Assembly: GCA_963764665.1 (NCBI GenBank)
Contig: CAVXTL010000008.1
Span: 1 to 64,000, forward strand
Length of the DNA: 64,000 nt
Direction: 5' to 3'
From: JACVRW01 sp963764665
GTDB taxonomy: Bacteria > Actinomycetota > Thermoleophilia > Solirubrobacterales > Thermoleophilaceae
Translations under genes and position numbers: made by a program
The notes under the pieces: generated by a model
The model's input: the letters and a program-made list of their open reading frames with translations, nothing else
Databases searched by the model: none
What the model was told of the DNA's origin: nothing
Part shown: positions 16,245 through 23,972 of the stretch, piece after piece
Layout: each line of letters begins with the position of its first letter
Numbering within the stretch: position 1 is the first letter of the stretch

Positions 16245-16572
16245 AGGCGAGCGACTGGAGCACCTGCTGCGCTCGGCGCTCGTGCCCGTGGACCCGCCGG
16301 AGGCGCTCAGCGACAGGCTGGAGCGCGCTCTGTCCGGCCTCACCGAGGCGGCGGCCGAGGAGCTGGCCGATCTGGACCCTGCAGCGATGCGCGACCCGCG
16401 CAACTGGGGACGCCCCGCGGCCGCAGTGGTCGTGGGCACCATGGCTGGCGGTGCGCTCGTGCTGGTGCGCGCCCGGCAGCGCCAGCGCAAGCGCGAGGCG
16501 AGCGGCCTGAAGGCGCTCGAGAAGAGCGTGCGCGAGGCGGCCGTGGACCTCGAGCGGCGGCTGCGACGCTGA
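16237..16572 (+). CDS. Small single-pass membrane protein, possible partner of the ECF sigma factor
   Basis: 111 residues without a recognised domain. The N-terminal ~65 residues are acidic and helical (ERLEHLLRSALVPVDPPEALSDRLERAL), then one transmembrane helix (AAAVVVGTMAGGALVLV) and a basic tail. The overlap with the ECF gene by eight bases implies coupled translation. The layout of a soluble acidic N-terminus and one membrane helix is what anti-sigma factors have, but there is no zinc HxxxCxxC motif, so this is inference only. Confidence 0.75.
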   Translation: MSEGERLEHLLRSALVPVDPPEALSDRLERALSGLTEAAAEELADLDPAAMRDPRNWGRPAAAVVVGTMAGGALVLVRARQRQRKREASGLKALEKSVREAAVDLERRLRR

Positions 16573-16627
16573 GCCGCGTCCCGCGACCTGATCCAAGCGG
16601 GGCCCTACGGCGTAGAAACATCACGTC

Positions 16628-17212
16628 GTGACCACCGACATCCGAAACCTCGCGGACGAGGAGGTCATGCAGCTGGTGCAGGGAGGGAATCCGCGCGCCT
16701 TCGAGCTGATGTACGACAGACACGGCGGCGCCGCGTTCTCACTCGCCTACCGAATGGTCGGGAACAAGGTGACGGCAGAGGACATCACGCAGGAGGCCTT
16801 CCTCTCGATATGGCGCAGCCGCCTGCGCTACGACCAGGCACGCGGAAGCGTCCGCACCTGGGTGCTCGGGATCGTCCACAACCGGGCGATCGACGCGCTG
16901 CGCCGGGGCACCGTCCACGAGCGCCGGCGCGAGACCCTCGACGGGGTCGAGGAGCGCTACGAGGCGAAGGAGCGGACCGACGTGGAGGCCGCGCGGCGCG
17001 AGGAGGCGCGGAGCGTCCACAGCGCTCTCGACAAGCTTCCCGAGGAGCAGCGCCGGACGATCGAGCTCGCCTACTTCGGCGGCTTCAGCCACAGCCAGAT
17101 CGCGGACATGCTCGGCATGCCGCTCGGCACCGTCAAGGGCCGCATGCGGCTCGGCCTCGAGAAGATGCGCCTCCAGCTGGCGGAGGGCTTCACCCCGGGA
17201 GAGCTCGTATGA
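16628..17212 (+). CDS. ECF sigma factor (SigK-like), first gene of a sigma/anti-sigma pair
   Basis: 194 residues. Region 2: FELMYDRHGGAAFSLAYRMVG and AEDITQEAFLSIWR; region 4: LAYFGGFSHSQIADMLGMPLGTVKGRMRLGLEKMR. The paired gene downstream encodes an RskA-type anti-sigma factor, which is why SigK-like is suggested. GTG 16628 is preceded by TAGAAA. It ends with GTATGA overlapping the anti-sigma start. Confidence 0.93.
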   Translation: MTTDIRNLADEEVMQLVQGGNPRAFELMYDRHGGAAFSLAYRMVGNKVTAEDITQEAFLSIWRSRLRYDQARGSVRTWVLGIVHNRAIDALRRGTVHERRRETLDGVEERYEAKERTDVEAARREEARSVHSALDKLPEEQRRTIELAYFGGFSHSQIADMLGMPLGTVKGRMRLGLEKMRLQLAEGFTPGELV

Positions 17213-17913
17213 CCGGCCCAGACCACGCCCGCTTCCGCGAGGACACGGCAGCCTTCCTGCTCGGCGCCCTCACCGACGGCGAGCAGCGCGCATTCGAGCT
17301 CCACATGGAGCAGTGCCCCGAGTGCCGCGACGAGGTCGAGCGCCTCCGCCCGGCGGCCGACGCCCTGCCGCGCTCGGTCGAGCAGATCCCGGCGCCCGAC
17401 CGGCTCAAGTCCGCGCTCATGGACGTGGTCGAGAGCGAGGCGCGCGAGGACCCGGCGCAGCCGGCCAGGCGCCGGCGCCTGCGCGATCTGCTTCCAGGCC
17501 CCGCGCTGCGGCCCGCGCTCGCGGGCGGGCTGCTCGTGCTCGCGCTGCTGGCCGGCTACGGCGTCGCCCAGCTGAGCACGGACGAGGATGAGCGCACGAT
17601 CGCCGCCACGGTGGACGACAGCCGGGTGCCGATGGCCACTGCCGAGCTCCGCATCGAGGGCGAGGGCGACGACGGCGCGGTGCTGAGCGCCGAGGGCCTG
17701 CCGGATCTCGGCGGCCGGCGCGTCTACCAGGCCTGGGTGCTGCGCGGCGAGAAGGTCGCGCCGGCGCCGACGTTCGTGGCCGGCACGGACGGGACCGGCA
17801 CGGTGACCGTGCCCGAGGACCTGAGCGGGGCCGACGCCGTGCTCGTCACGCGCGAGCCGCGCGGCGGCACCCGCGTGCCGAGCGAGAACCCCATCCTCCG
17901 CGTGGACCTCTAG
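17209..17913 (+). CDS. Zinc-binding anti-sigma factor, RskA family
   Basis: 234 residues. The N-terminal zinc anti-sigma domain has the HxxxCxxC motif (HMEQCPECR), followed by one transmembrane helix (ALAGGLLVLALLAGYGVA, ~residues 103-120) and an extracytoplasmic RskA C-terminal domain with YQAWVLRGEKVAPAPTF. It should hold the preceding sigma factor at the membrane until a signal outside triggers its cleavage. A rhomboid protease follows directly; intramembrane proteolysis is a known release step for such factors, though usually by site-2 proteases. Confidence 0.93.
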   Translation: MTGPDHARFREDTAAFLLGALTDGEQRAFELHMEQCPECRDEVERLRPAADALPRSVEQIPAPDRLKSALMDVVESEAREDPAQPARRRRLRDLLPGPALRPALAGGLLVLALLAGYGVAQLSTDEDERTIAATVDDSRVPMATAELRIEGEGDDGAVLSAEGLPDLGGRRVYQAWVLRGEKVAPAPTFVAGTDGTGTVTVPEDLSGADAVLVTREPRGGTRVPSENPILRVDL

Positions 17914-17935
17914 CGCCCCCACTAGGCTGCCCCGG

Positions 17936-18754
17936 ATGGAGGTCTGTTACCGCCATCCGAACCGGGAGACCGGCGTCCGCTGCTCCAACTGCGAGCGCCC
18001 GATCTGCCCCGACTGCATGACCTCCACGCCGGTCGGCATGCGCTGCCCCGAGTGCGCGCGCCAGCGCACCAAGACGCGCACGATCCGGAGCGGCGCCGAG
18101 GAGCCGGTGGTCACCTACGTGCTGATCGGGATCAACGTGGCGGTCGCGCTGGGCGCGCTGCTCGGCGGAGCGAGCGCCACGGGCGGCGGGATCGGCGGCA
18201 GCTCGCTGCTCCAGGACGGCTCGGTGTCGCGGTTCGAGATCGCCGACGGCGAGTACTGGCGGCTCGTGACCGCGGGCTTCCTGCACGCGGGCTTCTTCCA
18301 CCTCCTCTTCAACATGCTCTCGCTCTACATCCTCGGCGGCCTGCTCGAGCCGGCGGTCGGGCGCCTGCGATTCGCGCTCATCTACTTCGTGTCGCTCCTG
18401 GCCGGATCCTTCGGCGCCCTCCTGCTCGAGCCCACCAGGCCGACGGTGGGCGCGTCGGGGGCGATCTTCGGCCTCATGGCCGCCACGGCGGTGGTCATGC
18501 GCAGCCGCGGCATGAGCATCATGGAGAGCGGGCTCGGCATCTGGATCGTGCTGAACCTGGTGATCACGTTCAGCGTGCCCAACATCTCGATCGGCGGGCA
18601 CATCGGCGGTTTCGTGGGCGGTGGCCTCGCGGCGATCGTGCTGTTCGAGCTGGGCGACCGCGTGCGCCTGCCGGAGGCGTTGCTCGCGCTCGTGTGCGCG
18701 GGGATGGCGGCCGCGGCGGTGGTCGGCGCGATCGCGGTCTCGTCGAGCGCCTGA
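17936..18754 (+). CDS. Rhomboid family intramembrane serine protease with N-terminal zinc-binding B-box
   Basis: 272 residues. The N-terminus is a cysteine-rich B-box-like finger (CYRHPNRETGVRCSNCERPICPDCM and MRCPECA). Six membrane segments follow. The catalytic serine is in VGASGAIFGLMA (GxSG), the His in GGHIGGFVGGG, and the HLLFNMLSLYILG segment is the conserved family loop. TAGGCT (17923-17928) is seven bases before ATG, indicating a leaderless mRNA independent of the sigma/anti-sigma pair. Confidence 0.94.
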   Translation: MEVCYRHPNRETGVRCSNCERPICPDCMTSTPVGMRCPECARQRTKTRTIRSGAEEPVVTYVLIGINVAVALGALLGGASATGGGIGGSSLLQDGSVSRFEIADGEYWRLVTAGFLHAGFFHLLFNMLSLYILGGLLEPAVGRLRFALIYFVSLLAGSFGALLLEPTRPTVGASGAIFGLMAATAVVMRSRGMSIMESGLGIWIVLNLVITFSVPNISIGGHIGGFVGGGLAAIVLFELGDRVRLPEALLALVCAGMAAAAVVGAIAVSSSA

Positions 18755-18888
18755 GGTAGGTCTACGCCTGACCCCGCGGTCTGTGGCCACTGTGTCACTT
18801 AGCTACTGCAGTGCAGTACCTGGATGCCACAGTGCGGTCTCGGAGCGCTCCCTACCCAGCTGAGTAAGCGCCCGGGCTCCAGCGGCGC
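18755..18888. repeat. Convergent intergenic spacer with nested inverted repeats
   Basis: Between two convergent genes. The outer arms CACTGTG (18788-18794) and CACAGTG (18828-18834) enclose a perfect inner palindrome TACTGCA-G-TGCAGTA (18804-18818). No T-run follows. It could be a bidirectional terminator or a protein-binding site. The sequence is clearly less GC-rich than its surroundings. Confidence 0.5.
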
Positions 18889-19797
18889 CTAGACCGGCGC
18901 GGGCTTGGCGAGATCGACCTCGATCGAGCGGCGCGACTCGGGGGCCGGCACCAGGTCCGGGTGCAGCAGGTGCCCGAGCAGCTCCACGCCCTCCACCAGC
19001 CGCGGGCCGGGCCGCGAGAAGTACGCCGCGGCGTCCACCGCGACCACCCGTGCCCCGAGCGGGGCGAGCCGGTCGCGCCGGCGCATGGTCTCCGCGGCGG
19101 CCTCCTCGGCGTACAGGCCGCACGGCATCGAGAGCACCACCTCCGGCGCCACGGCCTCCACCTCGGACCACTCCACCGTCCGCGACTTCTCGCCCGGGAA
19201 GCCGAGCACGTCGAGCCCGCCGGCGGCCTCGATCATCTGCGGTACCCAGTGGCCGCCCACGTAGACCGGATCGAGCCACTCGAGCGCCGCCGTGCGCGGG
19301 CGCGGCGCGTCGGCCACGGCGCTCTCCACGGCGTCGATCCGGGCCGAGGACTCCTCCACCAGGCGCTCGCCGGCCTCCGGCACCCCTGCGGCCTCGGCCA
19401 GGCGCGGCACGTCGGCGAGGACCTCGCCGAGCGTGGAGGGGTCGAGCGAGATCACGGTGGGACGAGTGGGCAGGCGCTCGGCGATGGCGAGCACGTCGTC
19501 GTAGGACACGGCGCAGACCTCGCAGACCGCCTGGGTCACGATCAGGTCCACGTGGAGCTCGTCGAGCGTGTCCACGTCGAGCTCGTAGAGCGACTCGCCC
19601 TTGGCGGTGCGCTCGCGTACCGCGCGGTCGATCTCGGCGGCAGGCAGGCCGTCCGGGATCACGCTGCGGGTGAGATGCGGCAGTTGCTCCGCGCCGGGCG
19701 GGTAGTCACACTCGTGCGTGACGCCGGCCACGGAGTCGCCGAGCCCGAGGGCATAGAGCATCTCCGTGGCGGACGGGACCAGGGAAGCAACGACCAT
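18889..19797 (-). CDS. BtuF-like cobalamin/iron-siderophore-type binding protein, apparently cytosolic
   Basis: 302 residues. ASLVPSATEMLYALGLGDSVAGVTHECDYP is typical of cobalamin-binding proteins of the BtuF/periplasmic-binding (TroA-like) fold; VTQAVCEVCAVSYDDV and PVYVGGHWVPQMIEAAGG are further matches. No signal peptide or lipobox is present, as in many actinobacterial BtuF-like proteins of unknown role, and no ABC transporter is nearby. Its ATG overlaps, on the opposite strand, an ATG of the pterin dehydratase reading frame. Confidence 0.8.
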   Translation of the reverse strand: MVVASLVPSATEMLYALGLGDSVAGVTHECDYPPGAEQLPHLTRSVIPDGLPAAEIDRAVRERTAKGESLYELDVDTLDELHVDLIVTQAVCEVCAVSYDDVLAIAERLPTRPTVISLDPSTLGEVLADVPRLAEAAGVPEAGERLVEESSARIDAVESAVADAPRPRTAALEWLDPVYVGGHWVPQMIEAAGGLDVLGFPGEKSRTVEWSEVEAVAPEVVLSMPCGLYAEEAAAETMRRRDRLAPLGARVVAVDAAAYFSRPGPRLVEGVELLGHLLHPDLVPAPESRRSIEVDLAKPAPV

Positions 19798-19807
19798 GGA
19801 GACGAGG

Positions 19808-20089
19808 ATGGCACGTCTGAATGACGAGGAGATCGGGGAGCGGCTGGGGCGGCTTCCGGGCTGGGAGCGGGACGGCGACGCGATCCGGAAGACCTACGAG
19901 GGCGAGAACTTCATGTCGTCGGTGGACCTGGTCAACCGGCTGGCGCCGGCGGCCGAGGAGATGAATCACCACCCGGATCTGGAGATCTCCTGGAACAAGG
20001 TGACCGTGGAGCTGTCCACGCATTCCGAGGGCGGTCTCACGGAAAACGACTTCGAGCTGGCCGGCCGTATCGACGGCGTCGCGGAGTAG
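19808..20089 (+). CDS. 4a-hydroxytetrahydrobiopterin dehydratase (pterin-4-alpha-carbinolamine dehydratase)
   Basis: 93 residues from ATG 19808; an in-frame ATG at 19796 would add four and would overlap the start codon of the divergent gene. The signature EEMNHHPDLEISWNKVTVEL with the downstream His in STHSEGG is the complete PCD motif. The enzyme recycles pterin cofactor after aromatic hydroxylation; in bacteria lacking phenylalanine hydroxylase it is often linked to molybdopterin or folate metabolism. No partner gene is adjacent. Confidence 0.9.
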   Translation: MARLNDEEIGERLGRLPGWERDGDAIRKTYEGENFMSSVDLVNRLAPAAEEMNHHPDLEISWNKVTVELSTHSEGGLTENDFELAGRIDGVAE

Positions 20090-20184
20090 GCCCCTGCTAC
20101 CCTCGCGCACTCGCCGATGAGCGACGACGAGCTCCCTCGAAGTAGCCGGCGCACGACCCCTTCCCGGGGTCTCGGCGCCCCCTC

Positions 20185-21567
20185 ATGACAGAACTCCTCT
20201 TCCTGGCCGGAGTGCTGGTTCTCGTCGCCGCGAACGGCTTCTTCGTGGCCGCGGAGTTCGGCCTCGTGCGCGCGCGTCAGTCGCGGCTCGAGCAGATGCG
20301 CGACGACGGCGTTCGCAGTGCCGCACTCGCGCTCAAGCAGCTCGACCACATCGACGAGTACCTGTCGGCGTGCCAGCTCGGAATCACGATGGCCTCGCTC
20401 GGCATCGGCTTCCTCGGCGAGCCGGCGATCGCCTCGCTGTTGGAGGAGCCGCTCGGGGAGGTCGCTAGCCACGGGGTGGCGGTGGTGATCGCCATCTCGA
20501 TCGCGTACCTGCTGACCACGGCGCTGCACATCACGGTCGGCGAGCAGGTGCCGAAGATCTACTCGATCGTGCACGCCGAGGCCACGGTGCGGCGGACCGC
20601 CCGGCCGCTCGAGCTGTTCAAGCGCAGCCTCTGGTTCCTGATCTGGCTGCTCAACTCGGCGTCGAACGCGCTGCTGCGGCTGATCGGCGTGGACCCGCGC
20701 GCGGAGTTCGACGAGGCCAGCTCCTCCGAGGACCTCAAGCTGCTGATCGCCCAGAGCGCCCACGGCGGCAAGCTCGACCCCGGCGAGGCGGGGATGCTCT
20801 CCGGTGTCTTCCACCTCCACGAGCAGCAGGCGCGCCAGGTGATGACGCCGATCCCCGCGGTTGTGACAGTGGACGTGTCCGAGACGGTGGAGACGGCGCT
20901 GCGCCAAATGGTCGACTCCGGGCACACCCGGCTGGTGGTGACCGAGGACGGGAACACCGACCGCATCCGCGGCATCGTCCACGCGAACTCGCTCGTGAGG
21001 CTCCTCATGAGCCAGGGTCCGAGTGGCGCCATCGAGAGCGCGGTCAAGGACGCGCTGATCGTGCCCGAGACCAAGCCGCTCGACGACCTGCTCGCCGACC
21101 TCCAGCGCGAGCGCGCCTCGATGGCCGTGGTGGTGGACGAGTACGGGCGCACCGCCGGCATCGTCACGATCGAGGACATCATCGAGGAGGTGGTGGGCGA
21201 GATCGCGGACGAGACGGACCCAGCGGTGGCCGGCATCCGCCGGCTGGCCAACGGTGACTGGTGGGTGCGCGGCCACGTGCCGATCACGGACCTTCAGGAT
21301 TACGGGCTCGACCTCCCGGTGGACTCCGAGGCCTACAACTCGGTCGGCGGCTACGTGTTCGGCGAGCTGGGCCGCCTGCCGAAGCGCGGCGACATGGTCC
21401 AGACCAACGGCTACTCGATCCGTGTGGAGTCCGTGCGCGAGAACCGGATCGACGCCGTGCGCATCCGCGACCACGGCGACGAGGACCGTGGCAGCGCCGG
21501 AACGCCGCGCCCCGTCGAGGAGGCGGCCGCCACCCCTCGGCGCGCCGAGCCCGCCGACAACGGCTGA
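20185..21567 (+). CDS. CNNM/CBS-domain transporter-associated protein (HlyC/CorC family)
   Basis: 460 residues: a CNNM (DUF21) membrane domain with about four helices (LLFLAGVLVLVAANGFFVAAEFGLVRAR), two CBS domains (~residues 210-330, MTPIPAVVTVDVSETVETAL and VVVDEYGRTAGIVTIEDIIEEVVG) and a C-terminal CorC_HlyC domain. Family members are linked to Mg2+/Co2+ efflux and only by name to haemolysins. It stands as a single gene after the pterin dehydratase. Confidence 0.92.
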   Translation: MTELLFLAGVLVLVAANGFFVAAEFGLVRARQSRLEQMRDDGVRSAALALKQLDHIDEYLSACQLGITMASLGIGFLGEPAIASLLEEPLGEVASHGVAVVIAISIAYLLTTALHITVGEQVPKIYSIVHAEATVRRTARPLELFKRSLWFLIWLLNSASNALLRLIGVDPRAEFDEASSSEDLKLLIAQSAHGGKLDPGEAGMLSGVFHLHEQQARQVMTPIPAVVTVDVSETVETALRQMVDSGHTRLVVTEDGNTDRIRGIVHANSLVRLLMSQGPSGAIESAVKDALIVPETKPLDDLLADLQRERASMAVVVDEYGRTAGIVTIEDIIEEVVGEIADETDPAVAGIRRLANGDWWVRGHVPITDLQDYGLDLPVDSEAYNSVGGYVFGELGRLPKRGDMVQTNGYSIRVESVRENRIDAVRIRDHGDEDRGSAGTPRPVEEAAATPRRAEPADNG

Positions 21568-21612
21568 CCGGCGCACACTGTCCGTCCGCCCCGCCCTCTA
21601 CGTTCGCGCGAC

Positions 21613-21888
21613 ATGTGGTGCGTCAAGCTGAGCGATTCGGAGCGTGACGCGATGCGCGCGCTGATCAAGGAACAGGTGGCGAAGGCGGGGGAGGACGAGG
21701 TGAGCCCGGCGCTGGAGGGCGCGCTCGAGGCGCTCGAGCTGGCCCGCTGGGACGACCTTCCGGAGGCCACGCTGCCCTGGGACCGGGTGGCGGAGCTGGC
21801 CTGTCAGCAGGGCATTGGCGAGGCCGACGTGGTCTGGGACCTGACGGCGGGGATGGCCACCGTCAGCGGCCGTCGCACTCAGCCGTAG
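21613..21888 (+). CDS. Hypothetical protein (91 residues)
   Basis: Not recognised. Acidic, mostly helical, with no membrane segment; starts MWCVKLSDSERDAMRALIKEQ. Support for a real gene: TACGTT (21599-21604) lies eight bases before ATG, in the leaderless arrangement, and codon third positions are strongly GC as in neighbours. Its end overlaps the end of the convergent dehydrogenase by ten bases. Confidence 0.65.
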   Translation: MWCVKLSDSERDAMRALIKEQVAKAGEDEVSPALEGALEALELARWDDLPEATLPWDRVAELACQQGIGEADVVWDLTAGMATVSGRRTQP

Positions 21889-22640
21889 ACGAAGAAGCCC
21901 TCGCCCGACTTGCGGCCGAGCTTGCCGTCCGCGACGAGTTCGCGCAGGCGATCGGGCACCTCCGCACCGATCGACTCGCCGATGGCCGCCGACACGTCGA
22001 GGCCCACGAAGTCGAGCAGGGCGAGCGGGCCGAGCGGATGCCCGGCCCCGAGCTTCATGCACGTGTCCACGCCCTCCGCGTCGAGCCCTCCGCGCTCGAG
22101 CAGCCGCACCGCGTCGAAGAGGTAGGGGAACAGCAGCCGGTTGACCACGAAGCCGGCGGAGTCGGGCACCTCGACCGCCGTCTTCTCGAAGCGCCTGCAG
22201 AGGTCGCGGAAGAACTCCCGGGTCGGCTCCGTGGCCTCCGCCGGGAAGCAGAGCTCCACCAGCTCCATCCTGTCCACGGGGTTGAACACGTGGAGGGCGG
22301 CGAACCGGTCGGCGCGCCCACTCGCCTCCGCCAGCGTGGCGACCGACAGCGAGGAGGTCGTGGTGGCGAGCAGCGTGGCCTCAGGGAGCACCGCGCCGAG
22401 GCGCCCGAGCAGCTCGCTCTTGATCGCCTCGTCCTCTGTCACGGCCTCCACCACCACGTCGCAGTGGGTCAGCTCGGCCAGGTCGGTGACCACCGATGCG
22501 GTCTCGCCCACCTTCGCCTCGGCGGTCTCCGCCGACGCCTCGCTGCGCGCCCAGACCACCACGTCGTGATGGTCCGCGGCGACCTTGGCGAGCCCCCGTG
22601 CGATCGCCCCGCTGCCGACTATCCCGAACTTCTCAGGCAT
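21879..22640 (-). CDS. 3-hydroxyacyl-CoA dehydrogenase
   Basis: 253 residues. The Rossmann loop is GIVGSGAIARGLA (GxGxxG-type), the catalytic His is in ALHVFNPVDRMELVE, and VPDSAGFVVNRLLFPYL with the final GRKSGEGFFVYG are family signatures. It oxidises 3-hydroxyacyl-CoA (3-hydroxybutyryl-CoA in the short-chain group) in beta-oxidation. It is divergent from a thiolase, which catalyses the next step; a TetR-type operator lies in the shared region. Confidence 0.92.
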   Translation of the reverse strand: MPEKFGIVGSGAIARGLAKVAADHHDVVVWARSEASAETAEAKVGETASVVTDLAELTHCDVVVEAVTEDEAIKSELLGRLGAVLPEATLLATTTSSLSVATLAEASGRADRFAALHVFNPVDRMELVELCFPAEATEPTREFFRDLCRRFEKTAVEVPDSAGFVVNRLLFPYLFDAVRLLERGGLDAEGVDTCMKLGAGHPLGPLALLDFVGLDVSAAIGESIGAEVPDRLRELVADGKLGRKSGEGFFVYG

Positions 22641-22700
22641 GGCTCAAACCGGCCCGGACGCTGATCTGGAGTGCATTTGCGGGCGAAAGAGGAGGTCTGG

Positions 22701-22716
22701 TTGACTGGACAGTCAA
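22701..22716. promoter_or_regulatory. 16-bp palindromic operator (TTGACTG-GA-CAGTCAA), TetR type
   Basis: A perfect 7-2-7 inverted repeat in the divergent region between 3-hydroxyacyl-CoA dehydrogenase and thiolase. Its left half can serve as a -35 element (TTGACT). The same arms with a GT centre occur at 44083-44098 before an acyl-CoA dehydrogenase. The likely binder is a TetR-family fatty-acid regulator; none of the visible genes is an obvious candidate. Confidence 0.75.
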
Positions 22717-22759
22717 TCGAGTACGCTTACCACAATCGACCGCGGAGGAAGAGGGTTTC

Positions 22760-23932
22760 ATGCAGAACGGGCACGGGCGTGAGGTAGTCATAGTCGATGC
22801 GGTGCGCACCCCGATCGGGCGCGGCCATCCGGAGAAGGGCTACTACAAGGACACCCACCCGAACGAGCTCCTCGGCAAGACTTTCACGGAAGTCATCGAC
22901 CGCGCGGGGATCGATGCCTCCGAGGTCGAGGACGTCATCAGCGGTTGTGTCCAGCAGTACGGCGAGCAGATGTTCAACGTGGGCCGCAACGCCTGGCTCC
23001 AGGCCGGCCTTCCGATCGAGACGCCCGCCACCACCGTCGACCGCCAGTGCGGCTCGGCGCAGCAGGCCGTGAACTTCGCCGCGGCGCTGATCGCCTCGGG
23101 CGTGCACGACACCGTGATCGGCTCCGGCGTGGAGCACATGGGCCACATCCCGATGGGCGTGGGCTTCAAGTGGGTCGACGAGGTCGGCTCGCCCTGGCCC
23201 GAGGAGATGATGAACCGGTACAACCTCGTGCCGCAGGGCATCTCGGCCGAGATGATCGCCGACAAGTGGGAGATCCCGCGCTCCGAGCTCGACGAGATCG
23301 GCGTGCGCTCGCACCAGCTTGCGCACCAGGCGACCGAGGAGGGTCGCTTCGAGCGCGAGATCGTGCCCTTCCAGGTGAACGGCGACACCTACGTGACCGA
23401 TCAGGGCATCCGCCCCGAGACCAGCCTCGAGACGCTGTCGCAGCTGAAGCCGGCGTTCAAGCCGGACGGCAAGGTCACCGCCGGAAACGCGTCGCAGATC
23501 TCCGACGGCGCGGCGAGCGTGCTCCTCATGGCGCGCGAGAAGGCCGACGCCCTCGGGCTGAAGGCGCGTGCGCGGATCGTCGACCAGACTACGGTCGGCG
23601 TGGACCCCGTGATCATGCTCACCGGCCCGATCCCGGCCACGAAGAAGCTCCTCGAGCGCAACGGCATGACGATGGACGACATCGACCTCGTGGAGGTCAA
23701 CGAGGCGTTCGCGTCCGTCCTGGCCGCCTGGCGCCGCGAGCTGGAGCCCGACATGGACCGCGTGAACGTGAACGGCGGCGCGATAGCCCTCGGTCACCCG
23801 CTCGGATCCACGGGCGCGCGCCTGATCACGACGCTGCTGCACGAGCTCGAGCGCTCCGACAAGGAGACCGGCCTCGTGACGATGTGCTGCGGCGGCGGGC
23901 TCGGCACGGGCACGCTGATCCAGCGCGTTTAG
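22760..23932 (+). CDS. Acetyl-CoA acyltransferase (thiolase)
   Basis: 390 residues. The active-site Cys is C97 (DRQCGSAQQA); the C-terminal His motif is ALGHPLGSTGAR and the second Cys lies in VTMCCGGGLGTG. It cleaves 3-ketoacyl-CoA in beta-oxidation, or runs as an acetyl-CoA acetyltransferase. ATG 22760 has GGAGGAAGAGG upstream. The operator at 22701-22716 overlaps its promoter. A set of alternative hairpins lies at its stop codon. Confidence 0.95.
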   Translation: MQNGHGREVVIVDAVRTPIGRGHPEKGYYKDTHPNELLGKTFTEVIDRAGIDASEVEDVISGCVQQYGEQMFNVGRNAWLQAGLPIETPATTVDRQCGSAQQAVNFAAALIASGVHDTVIGSGVEHMGHIPMGVGFKWVDEVGSPWPEEMMNRYNLVPQGISAEMIADKWEIPRSELDEIGVRSHQLAHQATEEGRFEREIVPFQVNGDTYVTDQGIRPETSLETLSQLKPAFKPDGKVTAGNASQISDGAASVLLMAREKADALGLKARARIVDQTTVGVDPVIMLTGPIPATKKLLERNGMTMDDIDLVEVNEAFASVLAAWRRELEPDMDRVNVNGGAIALGHPLGSTGARLITTLLHELERSDKETGLVTMCCGGGLGTGTLIQRV

Positions 23933-23960
23933 CGGGGCGTTATCCCCGCTTCGAGCGGGG
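23931..23960 (+). terminator. Alternative hairpins after the thiolase gene
   Basis: Three segments, AGCGGGG (23931-23937), CCCCGCT (23944-23950) and AGCGGGG (23954-23960). The middle one can pair with either neighbour, giving two exclusive 7-bp hairpins. It overlaps the thiolase stop and ends just before the TAGAAA element of the kinase gene. It probably terminates the thiolase mRNA, although no T-run follows. Confidence 0.5.
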
Positions 23961-23972
23961 TAGAAAGCCGAG

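Noticed and set aside
18755..18888. Cobalamin riboswitch near the BtuF-like gene
   Set aside because: The spacer is downstream of that gene, and no B12-box-like segment is present.
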